A stretch of 64,000 nt of DNA from JADKHC01 sp047600805 (lineage in GTDB: Bacteria > Verrucomicrobiota > Verrucomicrobiia > Opitutales > Opitutaceae). The position numbers and the translations under genes are program-made. The stretch's first letter is position 1, and every line of letters begins with the position of its first letter. This document shows, piece by piece, positions 36,416 through 45,887 of the stretch. Under the pieces are notes generated by a model. The model was not told the DNA's origin, searched no databases, and saw only the letters and a list, made by a program, of their open reading frames with translations. Where the stretch lies: assembly GCA_047600805.1 (NCBI GenBank), contig JASGKG010000001.1:3844001-3908000 (forward strand), read 5' to 3'.

Positions 36416-36997
36416 GATTACTCCTTTTTAATAGTTCCGCCGATTGCCTCGGCGGCCTTTTACCCGGGTGATGCTAGATGTGTATTATCTCGGTTTAGAC
36501 CGAAACAGCTAAAACCGACTAAGGTAGTCGCAAAAACATGCATCAGGGTCAAATCCACTGATCCAAAAATACCGATAGGAAGGCTGTATAATATGAACGA
36601 TTAGCGCCCCTTAACAGCCCTGCTCAGAGGATGGAACCAGGATTTTGATCTAATTGAGAATGATAATTCATTGCATTTCCGTACGCGTTTTCCGCTTGGC
36701 TAGACCTTGGAGGTGGCTGCGCGTGCCGGGGTCTTCGTCAAGCCATTGAGAGTAAAGGAGCTCAAAAGGCGTCGTGGGTTTCATCGAGCCGATCGTGCCC
36801 GATGCCGGGCGAGGGATCGTCTTCTGTAAGCGAGTGCCCGGAGCGGGCTATTTACCTTTTGCGAAGTTTCAGGTGAGCGAAGTTGTGCGCTACATTAATA
36901 TTGTGGCCTGATGCGCGTTTGATTCGTAGTAACCAACGAAACGACTGGTTCGCGACCGCTCTCCACTGTTCCAATTATCTGTGCCCCGGGAATCCCT
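36416..36997. promoter_or_regulatory. Divergent intergenic region with dyads upstream of the autotransporter
   Basis: About 580 bases between the autotransporter and the macroglobulin gene. On the autotransporter side there is a GC hairpin CCGCCGA-ttgcc-TCGGCGG (36437-36455) just before its ribosome binding site, then two dyads, TCGGT-ttag-ACCGA (36490-36503) and CGACT-aaggt-AGTCG (near 36516-36530), that look like operators or an RNA fold. A weak Fur-box-like sequence GAATGATAATTCATT lies at 36658-36672. A 38-codon minus-strand ORF at 36668-36784 is listed separately. Confidence 0.4.
36668..36784 (-). CDS. possible 38-residue small protein or gene remnant
   Basis: An ATG at 36784 opens 38 codons (MKPTTPFELLYSQWLDEDPG..., ending RTEMQ). 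Amino-acid composition is protein-like and the frame remains open for about 20 further codons upstream, but there is no Shine-Dalgarno and no family I recognise. It could be the 3' remnant of a lost gene. Confidence 0.3.
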   Translation of the reverse strand: MKPTTPFELLYSQWLDEDPGTRSHLQGLAKRKTRTEMQ

Positions 36998-39900
36998 ATG
37001 AAAATTCGACCGTCCTACGGTATCGTCGCCTTCTTATGCTTTGCTTTTGCTGTCGCGCTGGCGGGTCCGCGCGATGCGCAGTGGAAGGAGGTGGACCAAG
37101 CGATCCATGGCAGCTTGCCCAAAACGGCCATCGAAAAACTGGAGCCGATCATCGCAGCGGCGCTAGCCGACAAATCCTACGCCGAAGCCATTAAGGCTAT
37201 TGGCCAGAAAATCGCCCAAGAAGGTGTTATTCAGGGCAACAAAGCCGAAGAGCGCATCGTGCGCTTCGAAGCGGAAATGGCCAAGGCGCCCCCCGCAATG
37301 AAGCCGGTGATGGAGGCGGTCCTCGCGCACTGGTATTGGAGCTATTTCCAACAGAATCGCTGGCGGTTCATGCAGCGCACGCGAACGGCGGAGGCGCCCG
37401 GCGCGGACATCCAAACGTGGGACCTTGCTCGAATCCTCAGCGAGGTCGACAAGCATTTCGAAGCCGCTTTGGCCGCAGAACGAGTCCTGAAAGCGGAACC
37501 GGTAAGCGCCTACGATGATCTTCTCGTCAAAGGTGGCCTGCCGGACGTGTACCGGCCGACGATGTACGATTTTATCGCGCACGAGGCGCTGAGTTTCTAT
37601 CAAGCCGGTGAGAACGGCGGCGTGCATGCTGAGGACGAGTTCGAAATCGATGTCGATGGGCCGATTTTTGACGATAGCGAAAAGTTCCTGTCATGGTCGC
37701 TGCCCGCCGACGATTCCAACGCCCCGAAGCTGAAGGCGCTCCAGCTCTACCAAGCACTTCTTCGTTTTCACAAGGCGGATGCTGACCGCACCGCGTTCTT
37801 CGACGTCGAACTCGCGCGCTTGGAATATGGCAAAAACGCCGCTGTCGGCGAAGAACGTGCCGAGCGGTACAAGAGCGCACTTCGTCGGCTGATAGAAAAC
37901 GCGGTGAAAAACGAGGTGTCCGCGGCGGGCCTGGCAGCGCTCGCTCAACAGCTCCAAACTGAAGGCGAGCCCGCCCAAGCCCATGAAACCGCTGAACTGG
38001 GACGCAAAAAATTTCCGGGCAGCGTGGGAGGGACGCGATGCTACAATCTGATCCAGCAACTAGAGGCAAAGGCTGCTACGCTTAACACAGAGCGCGTGTG
38101 GAACGCTCCCTGGCCGACCCTGGACGTGAGCTATCGCAACATCACGCAGCTTCATTTTCGTGTTATCCCGCTCGATTTCGAGGAGTACATTTCGAAAAAC
38201 CGCTGGAATTACGGCGGTCTGGAGCACGACTACTTAACTAAGAAGTTGGCCCAAGCTCCTGTGTTGGCGTGGCGGGCCGAGCTTCCAGCAACGCCGGACT
38301 TTAAAATGCGGACGGAAAAATTGCCGGCGCCTTCCTCGCTCAAGCCGGGCTATTACTTGATCGCGGCAAGTCACGATTCGCAGTTCAACTCCGTGGACAA
38401 CCTTGTGGCGGTTACGACGGTTTGGGTCAGTGATCTGGCGTTGGTCTTGCGGACCCGTTACGACCAGGACGAGCAAAGCGGTTTGGTGGTGCGGGCTGGC
38501 AGCGGCGAGCCGGTCAGCGGAGCGACGGTGCAAGTGTGGCGCCGCAACAACAACGGGTGGTTTAAGCAAATCGATAACATGGAAACCGACAGCAACGGCC
38601 GCTTTGCTTTTTCCGCCAAAAACGAAACACTGTTCTTTTTGGCGGAGAGCGATGGCCAGCGGGTCTCCAGCGCGAACGAAACCTATGCCTACCGGGTAAA
38701 CAAACCGGATTCCGCGGACACGCAGACGGTGTTTTTTACGGACCGCGCGCTGTATCGACCGGGGCAGACGATTTATTACAAGGGTGTGTCGATCCGTTAC
38801 GATCAGGATGCCGGTAAATACTCGGCCTTGGCTGATCGCGAAATCACCGTGCTCTTCAACGACCCGAACGGCAAAGAGATCGCGCGCGCCACGCACCGAA
38901 CCAACGATTATGGTTCTTTCAACGGTGTCTTCACGGCTCCGCGTGACCGTGTGATGGGTCGCATGACGATCCAAGTAGCCGGTCGCCCAAGTCAGACATC
39001 GGTGAGCGTCGAGGAGTATAAGCGGCCAAAGTTCCAGGTTGAGCTGAATCCGCCTGTCGAGGCTGCCAAGCTCGATGCGTCGGTTGTAGTGAAGGGCAAA
39101 GCTACGGCCTACACCGGCGCTGCGGTTGGTGGCGCGAAAGTGAAATGGCACGTTCAGCGCGGCGTGCAGCTTCCGTACTGGTGTTGGTGGTGGCAGCCGC
39201 CGGCCAGCAAGGCGATCGCACACGGCACTGCGGTGACCGAACCTGACGGTACCTTCAAAGTCGAATTCACGGCGGTGCCGGATCGAGGCGTGCCCGTTAA
39301 AAACGAACCGGTTTTTAATTTCATGATCCACGTCGACGTCACCGACACGACGGGAGAAACGCGTTCGGACGATCAAACCGTTCGCGCTGCCTACACCGCG
39401 CTGCAGGCGAATCTCAGTGCGGCGCAATGGCAGACCCCCGACCAGCCGGTGCAGTTCAACCTCGCGACCACTTCCCTCGACGGGACGCCGCAGGCTGCCT
39501 CTGGCACGCTCAAGATTCACGCGCTCAAGCAGCCGGAGTCTGTCGCTCGTCCCGCTTTGCAGCAGGCGAATTATTGGTGGAGCAGTGAGGAGCCGAAAGT
39601 GGACGATACCAAGCCTGAGTCTTGGTCACTCGGCGATGTTGTCGCGGAAAATGCAGTGGCAATCGACGCGTCGGGCAAGACGCAGTTGGGTGTTCCGCTC
39701 AAAGCCGGCATCTATCGTGCCCTCTTTGTTACGAAAGATAGGTTCGGCAAAGAGGTCACCGCACGCGCGACCGTGCAGGTCGTCGACCCGGGCGCGAAAA
39801 ACCTCCGTGTTAAAATCCCCAATTTGTTCCAAACAGCCAAAACCTCGATCGAACCCGGCGAAACATGCCAGGTGCTTTGGGGTACGGGTTATAGCACGGG

Positions 39901-42900
39901 CCGAGCCTTGGTGGAGATCGAGTGCAATGGGAAGGAATTGCAGAGCTACTGGACTGCTGCTGACCGCACGCAGCAGGTCGTGTCGCAGCTTGTGTCCGAA
40001 CACATGCGAGGCGGCTTCACCGTGCGCGTGACCTACGTTCGGGAAAACCGCGCGTACTTCAACCAAATGCTCGTGGATGTGTCGTGGTCGAACAAGAAGC
40101 TGTCGCTAAAATGGGAAAGCTTCCGCTCAAAACTCCAGCCAGGCCAAAAGGAGACATGGACCGCCGTGGTGACGGGGCCGGACGCCAAGAAGAGCGCCGC
40201 TGAAATGGTTGCGACGCTCTATGATGCTTCACTCGATCAATACTTGAGCCACTACTGGCCGCAGGGGTTCTACGTGTTTCGTCACGAAACGTGGCCGAAC
40301 CAGAACTCCTTTCAAAACAACCTGCTCAATTTCCAGTTCGTCAACCACTGGAGCCCTCCGGCGTTTCGAAGCATGGATGGATCCTACCGTCAGTTCGACC
40401 AGGGACTATTTATCACGTATGACGATGACGACATGATCAAGTTAGGTGCGTTTAAGGTTTCGGCAGCAAAAGAAGGTTCTGCGAGAGCGATCGCTGCGGC
40501 TCCTCCCGCCATGATGATGAAACAGGTGGTCGCCGCCGACGCGTTCGGAGGCAAAGCCGAAGGCAACTTGAGCGGCTTTGCCATGGAAGCGTCCGCTCTA
40601 GGCGACAAAGCACCGGGCGGGCCCTCCGCCCAGCCCGACCTCTCAAAAATCACTGCACGCAAAAACCTCAACGAAACCGCGTTCTTCTTCCCGCAGCTGA
40701 CGGCGGACGACGATGGTATGGTGCGCATGACGTTTACGATGCCCGAGACGCTCACGGAGTGGAAATTCTTCGGCTTTGCGCACGACGCTCAATTGCGGAG
40801 CGGCTTTCTGACCGATAAAGTTGTCACCGCCAAAGATCTCATGGTCGAACCGAACCCGCCGCGGTTTGTGCGCGAAGGCGACACGATCGAGTTCACGGTG
40901 AAAGTCAGCAATCAGTCCGACCAGCCGCAAAAGGGGGCCGTGAAACTCACCTTTGCCGATGCTGCGACACTGAAAGCCGTTGATGACGTCCTCGGGAACA
41001 AAGCGACCGAGCAGCCTTTTGATGTGCCCGCAAAGCAGTCGCGGAGCTACTCGTGGCGCATTGCCGTGCCCGACGGACTCGGCTTTGTCACGTACAAGGC
41101 GGTGGCCGCGAGCTCGCAATTCAGCGACGGCGAAGAAGGTTTCCTGCCGGTGCTTAGCCGGCGCATTCTCGTGACCGAATCGCTGCCGCTGCCGATCCGC
41201 GGCAAATCGACAAAGACTTTTGCATTCGCGAAGCTGCTCGCTTCAGGCAAGTCCGACTCCTTGCGGCACCAGTCGCTCACGGTGCAGATGACTTCCCAGC
41301 CGGCATGGTACGCGGTGATGGCGCTGCCGTACTTGATGGAATATCCGTACGAGTGCAGTGAGCAGATCTTCAACCGGCTCTACGCGAACGCGCTCGCGCG
41401 GCATATCGCGAATACCGACCCGAAGATTCGCCGTATTTTTGACCAGTGGAAAAATACGCCCGCCCTGGATAGCCCGCTTCAAAAAAATCAGGACCTGAAA
41501 GCGGTCATGATCGAAGAAACGCCGTGGTATGGGCAGGCCAAACGCGAGAGCGAGGCGCGCCGCGATGTGGGTGTGCTTTTTGATGGCAACCGCCTCGACG
41601 ACGAAACCACGCGCACGCTTCGCAAATTGTCGGAGCGGCAAATCAGCGATGGGCTTTGGTCATGGTTCCCCGGCGGCCGGCCGAGCGAGTACATCAGCTT
41701 GTATATTGTAACTGGTTTTGGCCGCTTGCGGCATCTCGGCGTGGAAATGGACGTCGCACCCGCGATCAAGGCGCTCGACGGGCTCGATGTGTGGATGGAC
41801 AAGGAATACCGGGAAATTCAGCGCACCATGAAAACCCCCGAGCAGTATGTGCCCAGCTACACGGATGCGCTCTATCTCTACGGACGCAGCTTTTTCCTGA
41901 AGGACCGTCCGATCGCATCGCAGTACAAAAAGGCGGTCGACTTTTTCCTGGGCCAATCGCGGAAATTCTGGGTCGACGTTTCGAGCCGCCAGAGCCAGGC
42001 GCACCTCGCGCTCGCCCTGCAGCGTTTTGGCGACAAGGAAACGCCGACCCCGATCATGAAGTCGCTCAAGGAGCGCAGCGTGAGTTCCGAGGAACTCGGC
42101 ATGTTCTGGCGCGACACGGAATTCAGCTGGTGGTGGTATCACGCGCCGATCGAGACTCAGGCGCTGATGATCGAAGCCTTCGCCGAAGTTGCGAACGACA
42201 TGAAAGCTGTCGAAGACTGCAAGGTCTGGCTCCTAAAACAAAAGCAGACGCAAAATTGGAAAACGACAAAGGCTACGGCTGACGCGATCTACGGGCTGCT
42301 CGTGCGCGGCGACAACCTGCTCGCGAGCGACGCGCTCGTGGAAGTTTCGCTCGGCGGTGAAACGATCAAGCCCGAGAAAGTCGAAGCCGGAACCGGCTTC
42401 TATGAACAAAAGTTCGCCGCGGCCGAAATCAAACCAGCCATGGGCAATGTCAAGGTCACGAAGACCGACGCAGGTGTAAGCTGGGGCAGCGTGCATTGGC
42501 AGTACCTCGAGGACATGGCGAAAGTCACGCCGCACGAGGGCACGCCGCTGAAGCTGAAGAAAACGCTCTGGACGAAGGAAACCACCAGCAAGGGCCAAGT
42601 GCTCAAGCCGGTTAAGGGCGCCGTCTCTGTGGGCGACGAATTGGTGGTCCGCATCGAACTGCGCACCGATCGCGACATGGAATACGTGCACCTAAAAGAC
42701 CAGCGCGGCAGCGGCACGGAGCCGGTCAACGTGCTCAGCCGCTACAAATACCAGGACGGGCTCGGCTACTACGAATCGACTCGCGACACCGCGAGCCACT
42801 TCTTCATCGATTACCTCCCGAAGGGCGTGTACGTATTCGAATATTCAGTACGCGTGCAGCTGAAGGGCAATTATCAGACCGGCATCGCCGAAATCCAGTG

Positions 42901-42958
42901 CATGTACGCACCCGAATTCAACAGCCACTCGGAAAGCATTCCGCTCGAGGTGAAATAG
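36998..42958 (+). CDS. bacterial alpha-2-macroglobulin with thioester motif
   Basis: 1986 residues. A Sec signal peptide (about 1-22, no lipobox cysteine at the cleavage point) implies a soluble periplasmic protein. A helical N-terminal region (about 25-330) is followed by macroglobulin domains: VTTVWVSDLALV, SGLVVRAGSGEPVSGATVQVW, FFTDRALYRPGQTIYYKGV (MG2-type YRPGQ motif, about residue 580). The A2M core starts near residue 1220 (ARKNLNETAFFFPQL ... FTMPETLTEWKF). The thioester domain carries CxEQ as ECSEQ with Cys at about residue 1453. Such proteins trap and covalently bind attacking proteases. A pbpC partner, common beside other bacterial macroglobulins, is absent here. It is longer than the roughly 1650-residue E. 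coli YfhM. Confidence 0.93.
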   Translation: MKIRPSYGIVAFLCFAFAVALAGPRDAQWKEVDQAIHGSLPKTAIEKLEPIIAAALADKSYAEAIKAIGQKIAQEGVIQGNKAEERIVRFEAEMAKAPPAMKPVMEAVLAHWYWSYFQQNRWRFMQRTRTAEAPGADIQTWDLARILSEVDKHFEAALAAERVLKAEPVSAYDDLLVKGGLPDVYRPTMYDFIAHEALSFYQAGENGGVHAEDEFEIDVDGPIFDDSEKFLSWSLPADDSNAPKLKALQLYQALLRFHKADADRTAFFDVELARLEYGKNAAVGEERAERYKSALRRLIENAVKNEVSAAGLAALAQQLQTEGEPAQAHETAELGRKKFPGSVGGTRCYNLIQQLEAKAATLNTERVWNAPWPTLDVSYRNITQLHFRVIPLDFEEYISKNRWNYGGLEHDYLTKKLAQAPVLAWRAELPATPDFKMRTEKLPAPSSLKPGYYLIAASHDSQFNSVDNLVAVTTVWVSDLALVLRTRYDQDEQSGLVVRAGSGEPVSGATVQVWRRNNNGWFKQIDNMETDSNGRFAFSAKNETLFFLAESDGQRVSSANETYAYRVNKPDSADTQTVFFTDRALYRPGQTIYYKGVSIRYDQDAGKYSALADREITVLFNDPNGKEIARATHRTNDYGSFNGVFTAPRDRVMGRMTIQVAGRPSQTSVSVEEYKRPKFQVELNPPVEAAKLDASVVVKGKATAYTGAAVGGAKVKWHVQRGVQLPYWCWWWQPPASKAIAHGTAVTEPDGTFKVEFTAVPDRGVPVKNEPVFNFMIHVDVTDTTGETRSDDQTVRAAYTALQANLSAAQWQTPDQPVQFNLATTSLDGTPQAASGTLKIHALKQPESVARPALQQANYWWSSEEPKVDDTKPESWSLGDVVAENAVAIDASGKTQLGVPLKAGIYRALFVTKDRFGKEVTARATVQVVDPGAKNLRVKIPNLFQTAKTSIEPGETCQVLWGTGYSTGRALVEIECNGKELQSYWTAADRTQQVVSQLVSEHMRGGFTVRVTYVRENRAYFNQMLVDVSWSNKKLSLKWESFRSKLQPGQKETWTAVVTGPDAKKSAAEMVATLYDASLDQYLSHYWPQGFYVFRHETWPNQNSFQNNLLNFQFVNHWSPPAFRSMDGSYRQFDQGLFITYDDDDMIKLGAFKVSAAKEGSARAIAAAPPAMMMKQVVAADAFGGKAEGNLSGFAMEASALGDKAPGGPSAQPDLSKITARKNLNETAFFFPQLTADDDGMVRMTFTMPETLTEWKFFGFAHDAQLRSGFLTDKVVTAKDLMVEPNPPRFVREGDTIEFTVKVSNQSDQPQKGAVKLTFADAATLKAVDDVLGNKATEQPFDVPAKQSRSYSWRIAVPDGLGFVTYKAVAASSQFSDGEEGFLPVLSRRILVTESLPLPIRGKSTKTFAFAKLLASGKSDSLRHQSLTVQMTSQPAWYAVMALPYLMEYPYECSEQIFNRLYANALARHIANTDPKIRRIFDQWKNTPALDSPLQKNQDLKAVMIEETPWYGQAKRESEARRDVGVLFDGNRLDDETTRTLRKLSERQISDGLWSWFPGGRPSEYISLYIVTGFGRLRHLGVEMDVAPAIKALDGLDVWMDKEYREIQRTMKTPEQYVPSYTDALYLYGRSFFLKDRPIASQYKKAVDFFLGQSRKFWVDVSSRQSQAHLALALQRFGDKETPTPIMKSLKERSVSSEELGMFWRDTEFSWWWYHAPIETQALMIEAFAEVANDMKAVEDCKVWLLKQKQTQNWKTTKATADAIYGLLVRGDNLLASDALVEVSLGGETIKPEKVEAGTGFYEQKFAAAEIKPAMGNVKVTKTDAGVSWGSVHWQYLEDMAKVTPHEGTPLKLKKTLWTKETTSKGQVLKPVKGAVSVGDELVVRIELRTDRDMEYVHLKDQRGSGTEPVNVLSRYKYQDGLGYYESTRDTASHFFIDYLPKGVYVFEYSVRVQLKGNYQTGIAEIQCMYAPEFNSHSESIPLEVK

Positions 42959-43148
42959 CGCCGCTCAACTAAGCCCGTCTATATCGGAGCGACGTCGCAC
43001 GTCAGCTCGCGTCGCGCTCCAAACCAGCGTGATAAGGACAAGTCGCTCCACCTGGGAAGAAGTTCGGCTGGGGAAGGCTGCCTCGCTTTGCCTTTCGATC
43101 GAGGCGGCCAGCTCCATACGCCGGACGGACCTGCAGCGCGCTCGTGTT

Positions 43149-43622
43149 TCAAGCCGCGCCCACGGCGCACTTGCCGAACTTCTTCTCGAACGGACGCTCG
43201 TCGGCACGAGAGGGGTTGAAGCGCGCGTACAGTTCGTCGAGCGAATCGAGGTCTCCTGCCTTGAGCAGGCTGAGGGGTGCCGCGATAGTTCGGCTGAACT
43301 CTTCGTGAAATTGGTGATTTGAAGTGGCTTCGCCGGGCCACTTAGAAAAAACCATGTAGGCGGCCAACGCTTTGAAGGCTTCGGTTCGCGGCAGGCACGC
43401 GAACAACCGAACCTCATCTTCAAACGCGGGAGGTTTGCCACTGGTTTCATTGAAGCGCGCGTCTGAAGGGTCTTGGAGCATGTCCACGATCAGAAAGATG
43501 CGCCACGATTTGCAGAGACTATCAATGACGTTGGGCGACGGGGTGTCTGCGTTTGCCTCGCAAAAATGCCGGTAATGGTTCTGCGATTGGCTCAGTAGCT
43601 TGTAGAGGGTAGTCGAATCCAT
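43149..43622 (-). CDS. hypothetical protein
   Basis: 157 residues starting MDSTTLYKLLSQSQNHYRHF. Mostly helical and soluble, with one Cys near residue 21 (HFCEAN) and another at SLCKSWRIF; no signal peptide or membrane helix. I do not recognise a family. The frame extends 15 codons upstream to 43667, but the ATG at 43622 fits the composition change better. It stands alone, convergent with the macroglobulin gene. A pair of GGGAAAACCC repeats lies about 50-90 bases upstream of its start. Confidence 0.55.
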   Translation of the reverse strand: MDSTTLYKLLSQSQNHYRHFCEANADTPSPNVIDSLCKSWRIFLIVDMLQDPSDARFNETSGKPPAFEDEVRLFACLPRTEAFKALAAYMVFSKWPGEATSNHQFHEEFSRTIAAPLSLLKAGDLDSLDELYARFNPSRADERPFEKKFGKCAVGAA

Positions 43623-44218
43623 AACCGCTGGAGTCCCGAACTCAAAACAGCTGGCGTAGCCAATCAATCTGGGAAAACCCGATTCCTTGGCTCGTGAATC
43701 GGGAAAACCCTATACCGCTAAATCTTGATGAAACCCCGCTGATGTGACGGGGACGTGGCGTTCCGCTTCATTCCTCCGGTGCGTGGGCAGCCGCAAAGTG
43801 GCACGAGCAAGCGCCACGCATACCGGGATTGTCGAGCGATCGAAATGCCGGACACGCGCTCTCGTTTATGGCGGTGAGGGTGCCCGGGCGTTTGGCATCA
43901 TTCCGCCGCTGAATCCAGTCCTGATAACAAGTTCGTTACCGCGATCTAGCGGTTGCGATTGGTTAACTCTTCCTTTATTGCAGCCAAGATGGCTTTGAGA
44001 AGTTCGATGCGCTCGCGATAGCTGATCGAAAGGCCGCGGAGTGTCGACGGGCGGCCCCTTGTGGTGCGGCGAGGTCATCGCCTCAGTCAAGGCCCCTTGG
44101 CCAAACTGTAGAGTCCGGTGGGTTATCAAACCAGTAGGTTTGTCGGCGTTGTGGCGCGAAAAGCGCATGATTAGCTGTCGTCTGCTGGAGGCTGTTAACC
44201 CTGAAAATTGAGAGCTTA
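43623..44218. other. Intergenic region, no supported gene
   Basis: About 600 bases. Apart from the GGGAAAACCC repeat and dyad (separate entry) I see only short frames without ribosome binding sites. A minus-strand frame around 43960-44060 (ending ELLKAILAAIKEELTNRNR) has protein-like composition but no start, and may be a gene fossil. Confidence 0.4.
43671..43710. repeat. direct GGGAAAACCC repeat with enclosed dyad
   Basis: GGGAAAACCC occurs at 43671-43680 and 43701-43710, exactly 30 bases apart (about three helical turns). Between them CCCGATTC (43678-43685) and GAATCGGG (43696-43703) form an eight-base inverted repeat. The arrangement looks like an operator for the minus-strand gene starting at 43622. 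Confidence 0.45.
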
Positions 44219-44967
44219 ATGAATTCCAAGATCATCGTCAGCGGGTTGCTTTTGCTGGTCTGTGCTTGGTTCATTATTTACTTGCGATAACTGAAACCGA
44301 AACAATTGGCAGCAGAGGAACCGCGGTCGGTGGAGGGACCTGTTGCAGAGCGGCCGCCTCGGCCCTTTGGCTTCACCGGAGAGGAGCCGCTCCCTCCCAG
44401 GTACGTGGATCGCCGGGCGGATGGCCTCGACCGTGTTCAGCAGATTGCCCGAGACCACCTTCTGCACGCGCTTAACCGCTGTATAGATCTAAAACTGGCC
44501 CAGCCACAAGTGGACGCTTTGCTGGACGCATACGGCGTCGCCTTCGAAGGTCGTATGGATTACGAAGTCGCGCACGCGAAAGTGTCGGTGATTCCTTCGA
44601 CAAAAGAGCATTTAATCGAGTTACCCAGCTACCCCGCCTTCGGGAGAGAGCTTCGAGACCAGCTCATTCAAGCGTTTACGGATGTTCTTGGTAAAGAATT
44701 GGCGGCGGATTTGTGCGAGCGATTGATCGGGTTTTAGAAGCGAATACCGCCAATTGGGGACGGTTTCCGCAGCAGCTAATCGTTGGCTATGATCCAACCA
44801 CAGACAGCCTTCCTTACACTTATCCACTAAATCCGGGAAAGGATGGCTACCAGAAGGAAATGGGCGGCACGTTTTTACCACCGGACGGCTATTACATCTA
44901 CGAAAAGTTTCGGCCGCTGTTTCCTCTGAGGACGCATCCGGAAATCACGGAACGCTATATTCGATAA
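44219..44967 (+). pseudogene. broken gene for a single-pass membrane-anchored protein
   Basis: An ATG at 44219 opens MNSKIIVSGLLLLVCAWFII (one membrane helix) and hits TAA at 44288-44290. The very same frame continues, LKPKQLAAEEPRS..., through a soluble domain to TAG at 44735-44737. From about 44713 the next frame then carries on the domain without a break in sense: ...CERLIG joined to RVLEANTANWGRFPQQLIVGYDP, ending TERYIR at 44967. One nonsense codon and one frameshift thus interrupt a protein of about 249 residues. The family is not recognised. Alternatively the middle part could be expressed on its own from the TTG at 44306. Sequencing error at both places would be the other explanation. 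Confidence 0.6.
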
Positions 44968-45091
44968 GTGCTCGAGGAGGAGCTTAGGAAACGGAAGTGA
45001 CAGGGCCGCCTAGTTAGGGTGTGCTCTGTTTTTTAGAACGAGTCAGTAGTCGTTCTTTAGAACCCACGAGATCAAGGAAGTTGCTGTCGAG

Positions 45092-45646
45092 TTATCGGAC
45101 GACGGACCGTCGAGGAGGAGGCAGAGACTTTTCCTCTGCGGGATTGATGTAGTCCGGCAAATACGGGCCGATGGGAGTCGGTTCGGTGTTGCGGGTGGAT
45201 TGCCAGGCATAGAGGCACCAGTGGTCGCGCTCCAGCCTCCAGACCGCGAGGTAGTTGATATCGACCAAAAAGATCATCTTCTTCGAGCCGACCTTCACGA
45301 GCGCCTGGCCTTTCATCACCACCACGCCGGGTGCGGCCACGCTGAAGTCGCGCGTTTTGTAGTCGAAGCTCTGATAAATCAGACGCCGACTGGTAAGATT
45401 GGCGATGTGGGTCGGTTTGTCTTCGGTTTTGCTGACGGAGTGTGCGTAGTGTAGCTGATCCGACAAAACTTGGTCCAATTGGTTAGCATCAGCCCCGATC
45501 ATCGCTGCCACGCGAGCATCGTCGGCCGCCTTCACGAGCGCGATCACTGCGTCGTCAGCGGCACGCAAGCGGGCGAACGGGAGAACGAAAAAGAGGAGGG
45601 CGCAAAGCGTTTGCCGATGGGCCACTAAACGAAGTCTCATAAACAT
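45092..45646 (-). CDS. secreted NTF2-like (DUF4440-type) protein
   Basis: 184 residues with a signal peptide (about residues 1-29, ending RLRAADD). The mature part has the cone-shaped NTF2/SnoaL-like pattern of DUF4440 proteins: an early helix pair (VIALVKAADDARVAAMIGADANQLDQVLSDQLHYAHS), then strands VVVMKGQALVKVG and NYLAVWRLERDHWCLYAWQSTR, the W-W terminal strands typical of the family. A role in small-molecule binding or catalysis in the periplasm is possible but unknown. The ATGs at 45646 and 45640 are equally possible. Confidence 0.7.
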   Translation of the reverse strand: MFMRLRLVAHRQTLCALLFFVLPFARLRAADDAVIALVKAADDARVAAMIGADANQLDQVLSDQLHYAHSVSKTEDKPTHIANLTSRRLIYQSFDYKTRDFSVAAPGVVVMKGQALVKVGSKKMIFLVDINYLAVWRLERDHWCLYAWQSTRNTEPTPIGPYLPDYINPAEEKSLPPPRRSVVR

Positions 45647-45887
45647 CAGTTAGCTGGGACGCACAGGGTTGTCCATTCAGGTTGGCGGTAAAACTGCCTG
45701 ACTGTGGCTGACACCCATGTTGCCCGCACTATCGCTGGACTTTGACTCGTAAACGGCTTTGGGCCCAGCCCTTCTGGAACTGACTACATCACCCGCAAGA
45801 GCCTCGCTTCCCGGCGCTTCCGCGAGGGGTTTTGCCGGGGCCTTTGTAAATAGGATATTCAACGCGGTCGTAGCTCTAAAGAGTGGT

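Noticed and set aside
36658..36676. Fur box
   Set aside because: Only the left half matches the GATAATGATAAT consensus; right half is poor, and the neighbouring genes are not iron genes.
38234..39520. 428-codon frame antisense to the macroglobulin gene
   Set aside because: Arg/His-rich shadow of a clear gene.
43744..44168. Two overlapping short frames in the gap before the broken gene
   Set aside because: No ribosome binding sites, no conserved features and Arg/Pro-rich composition.
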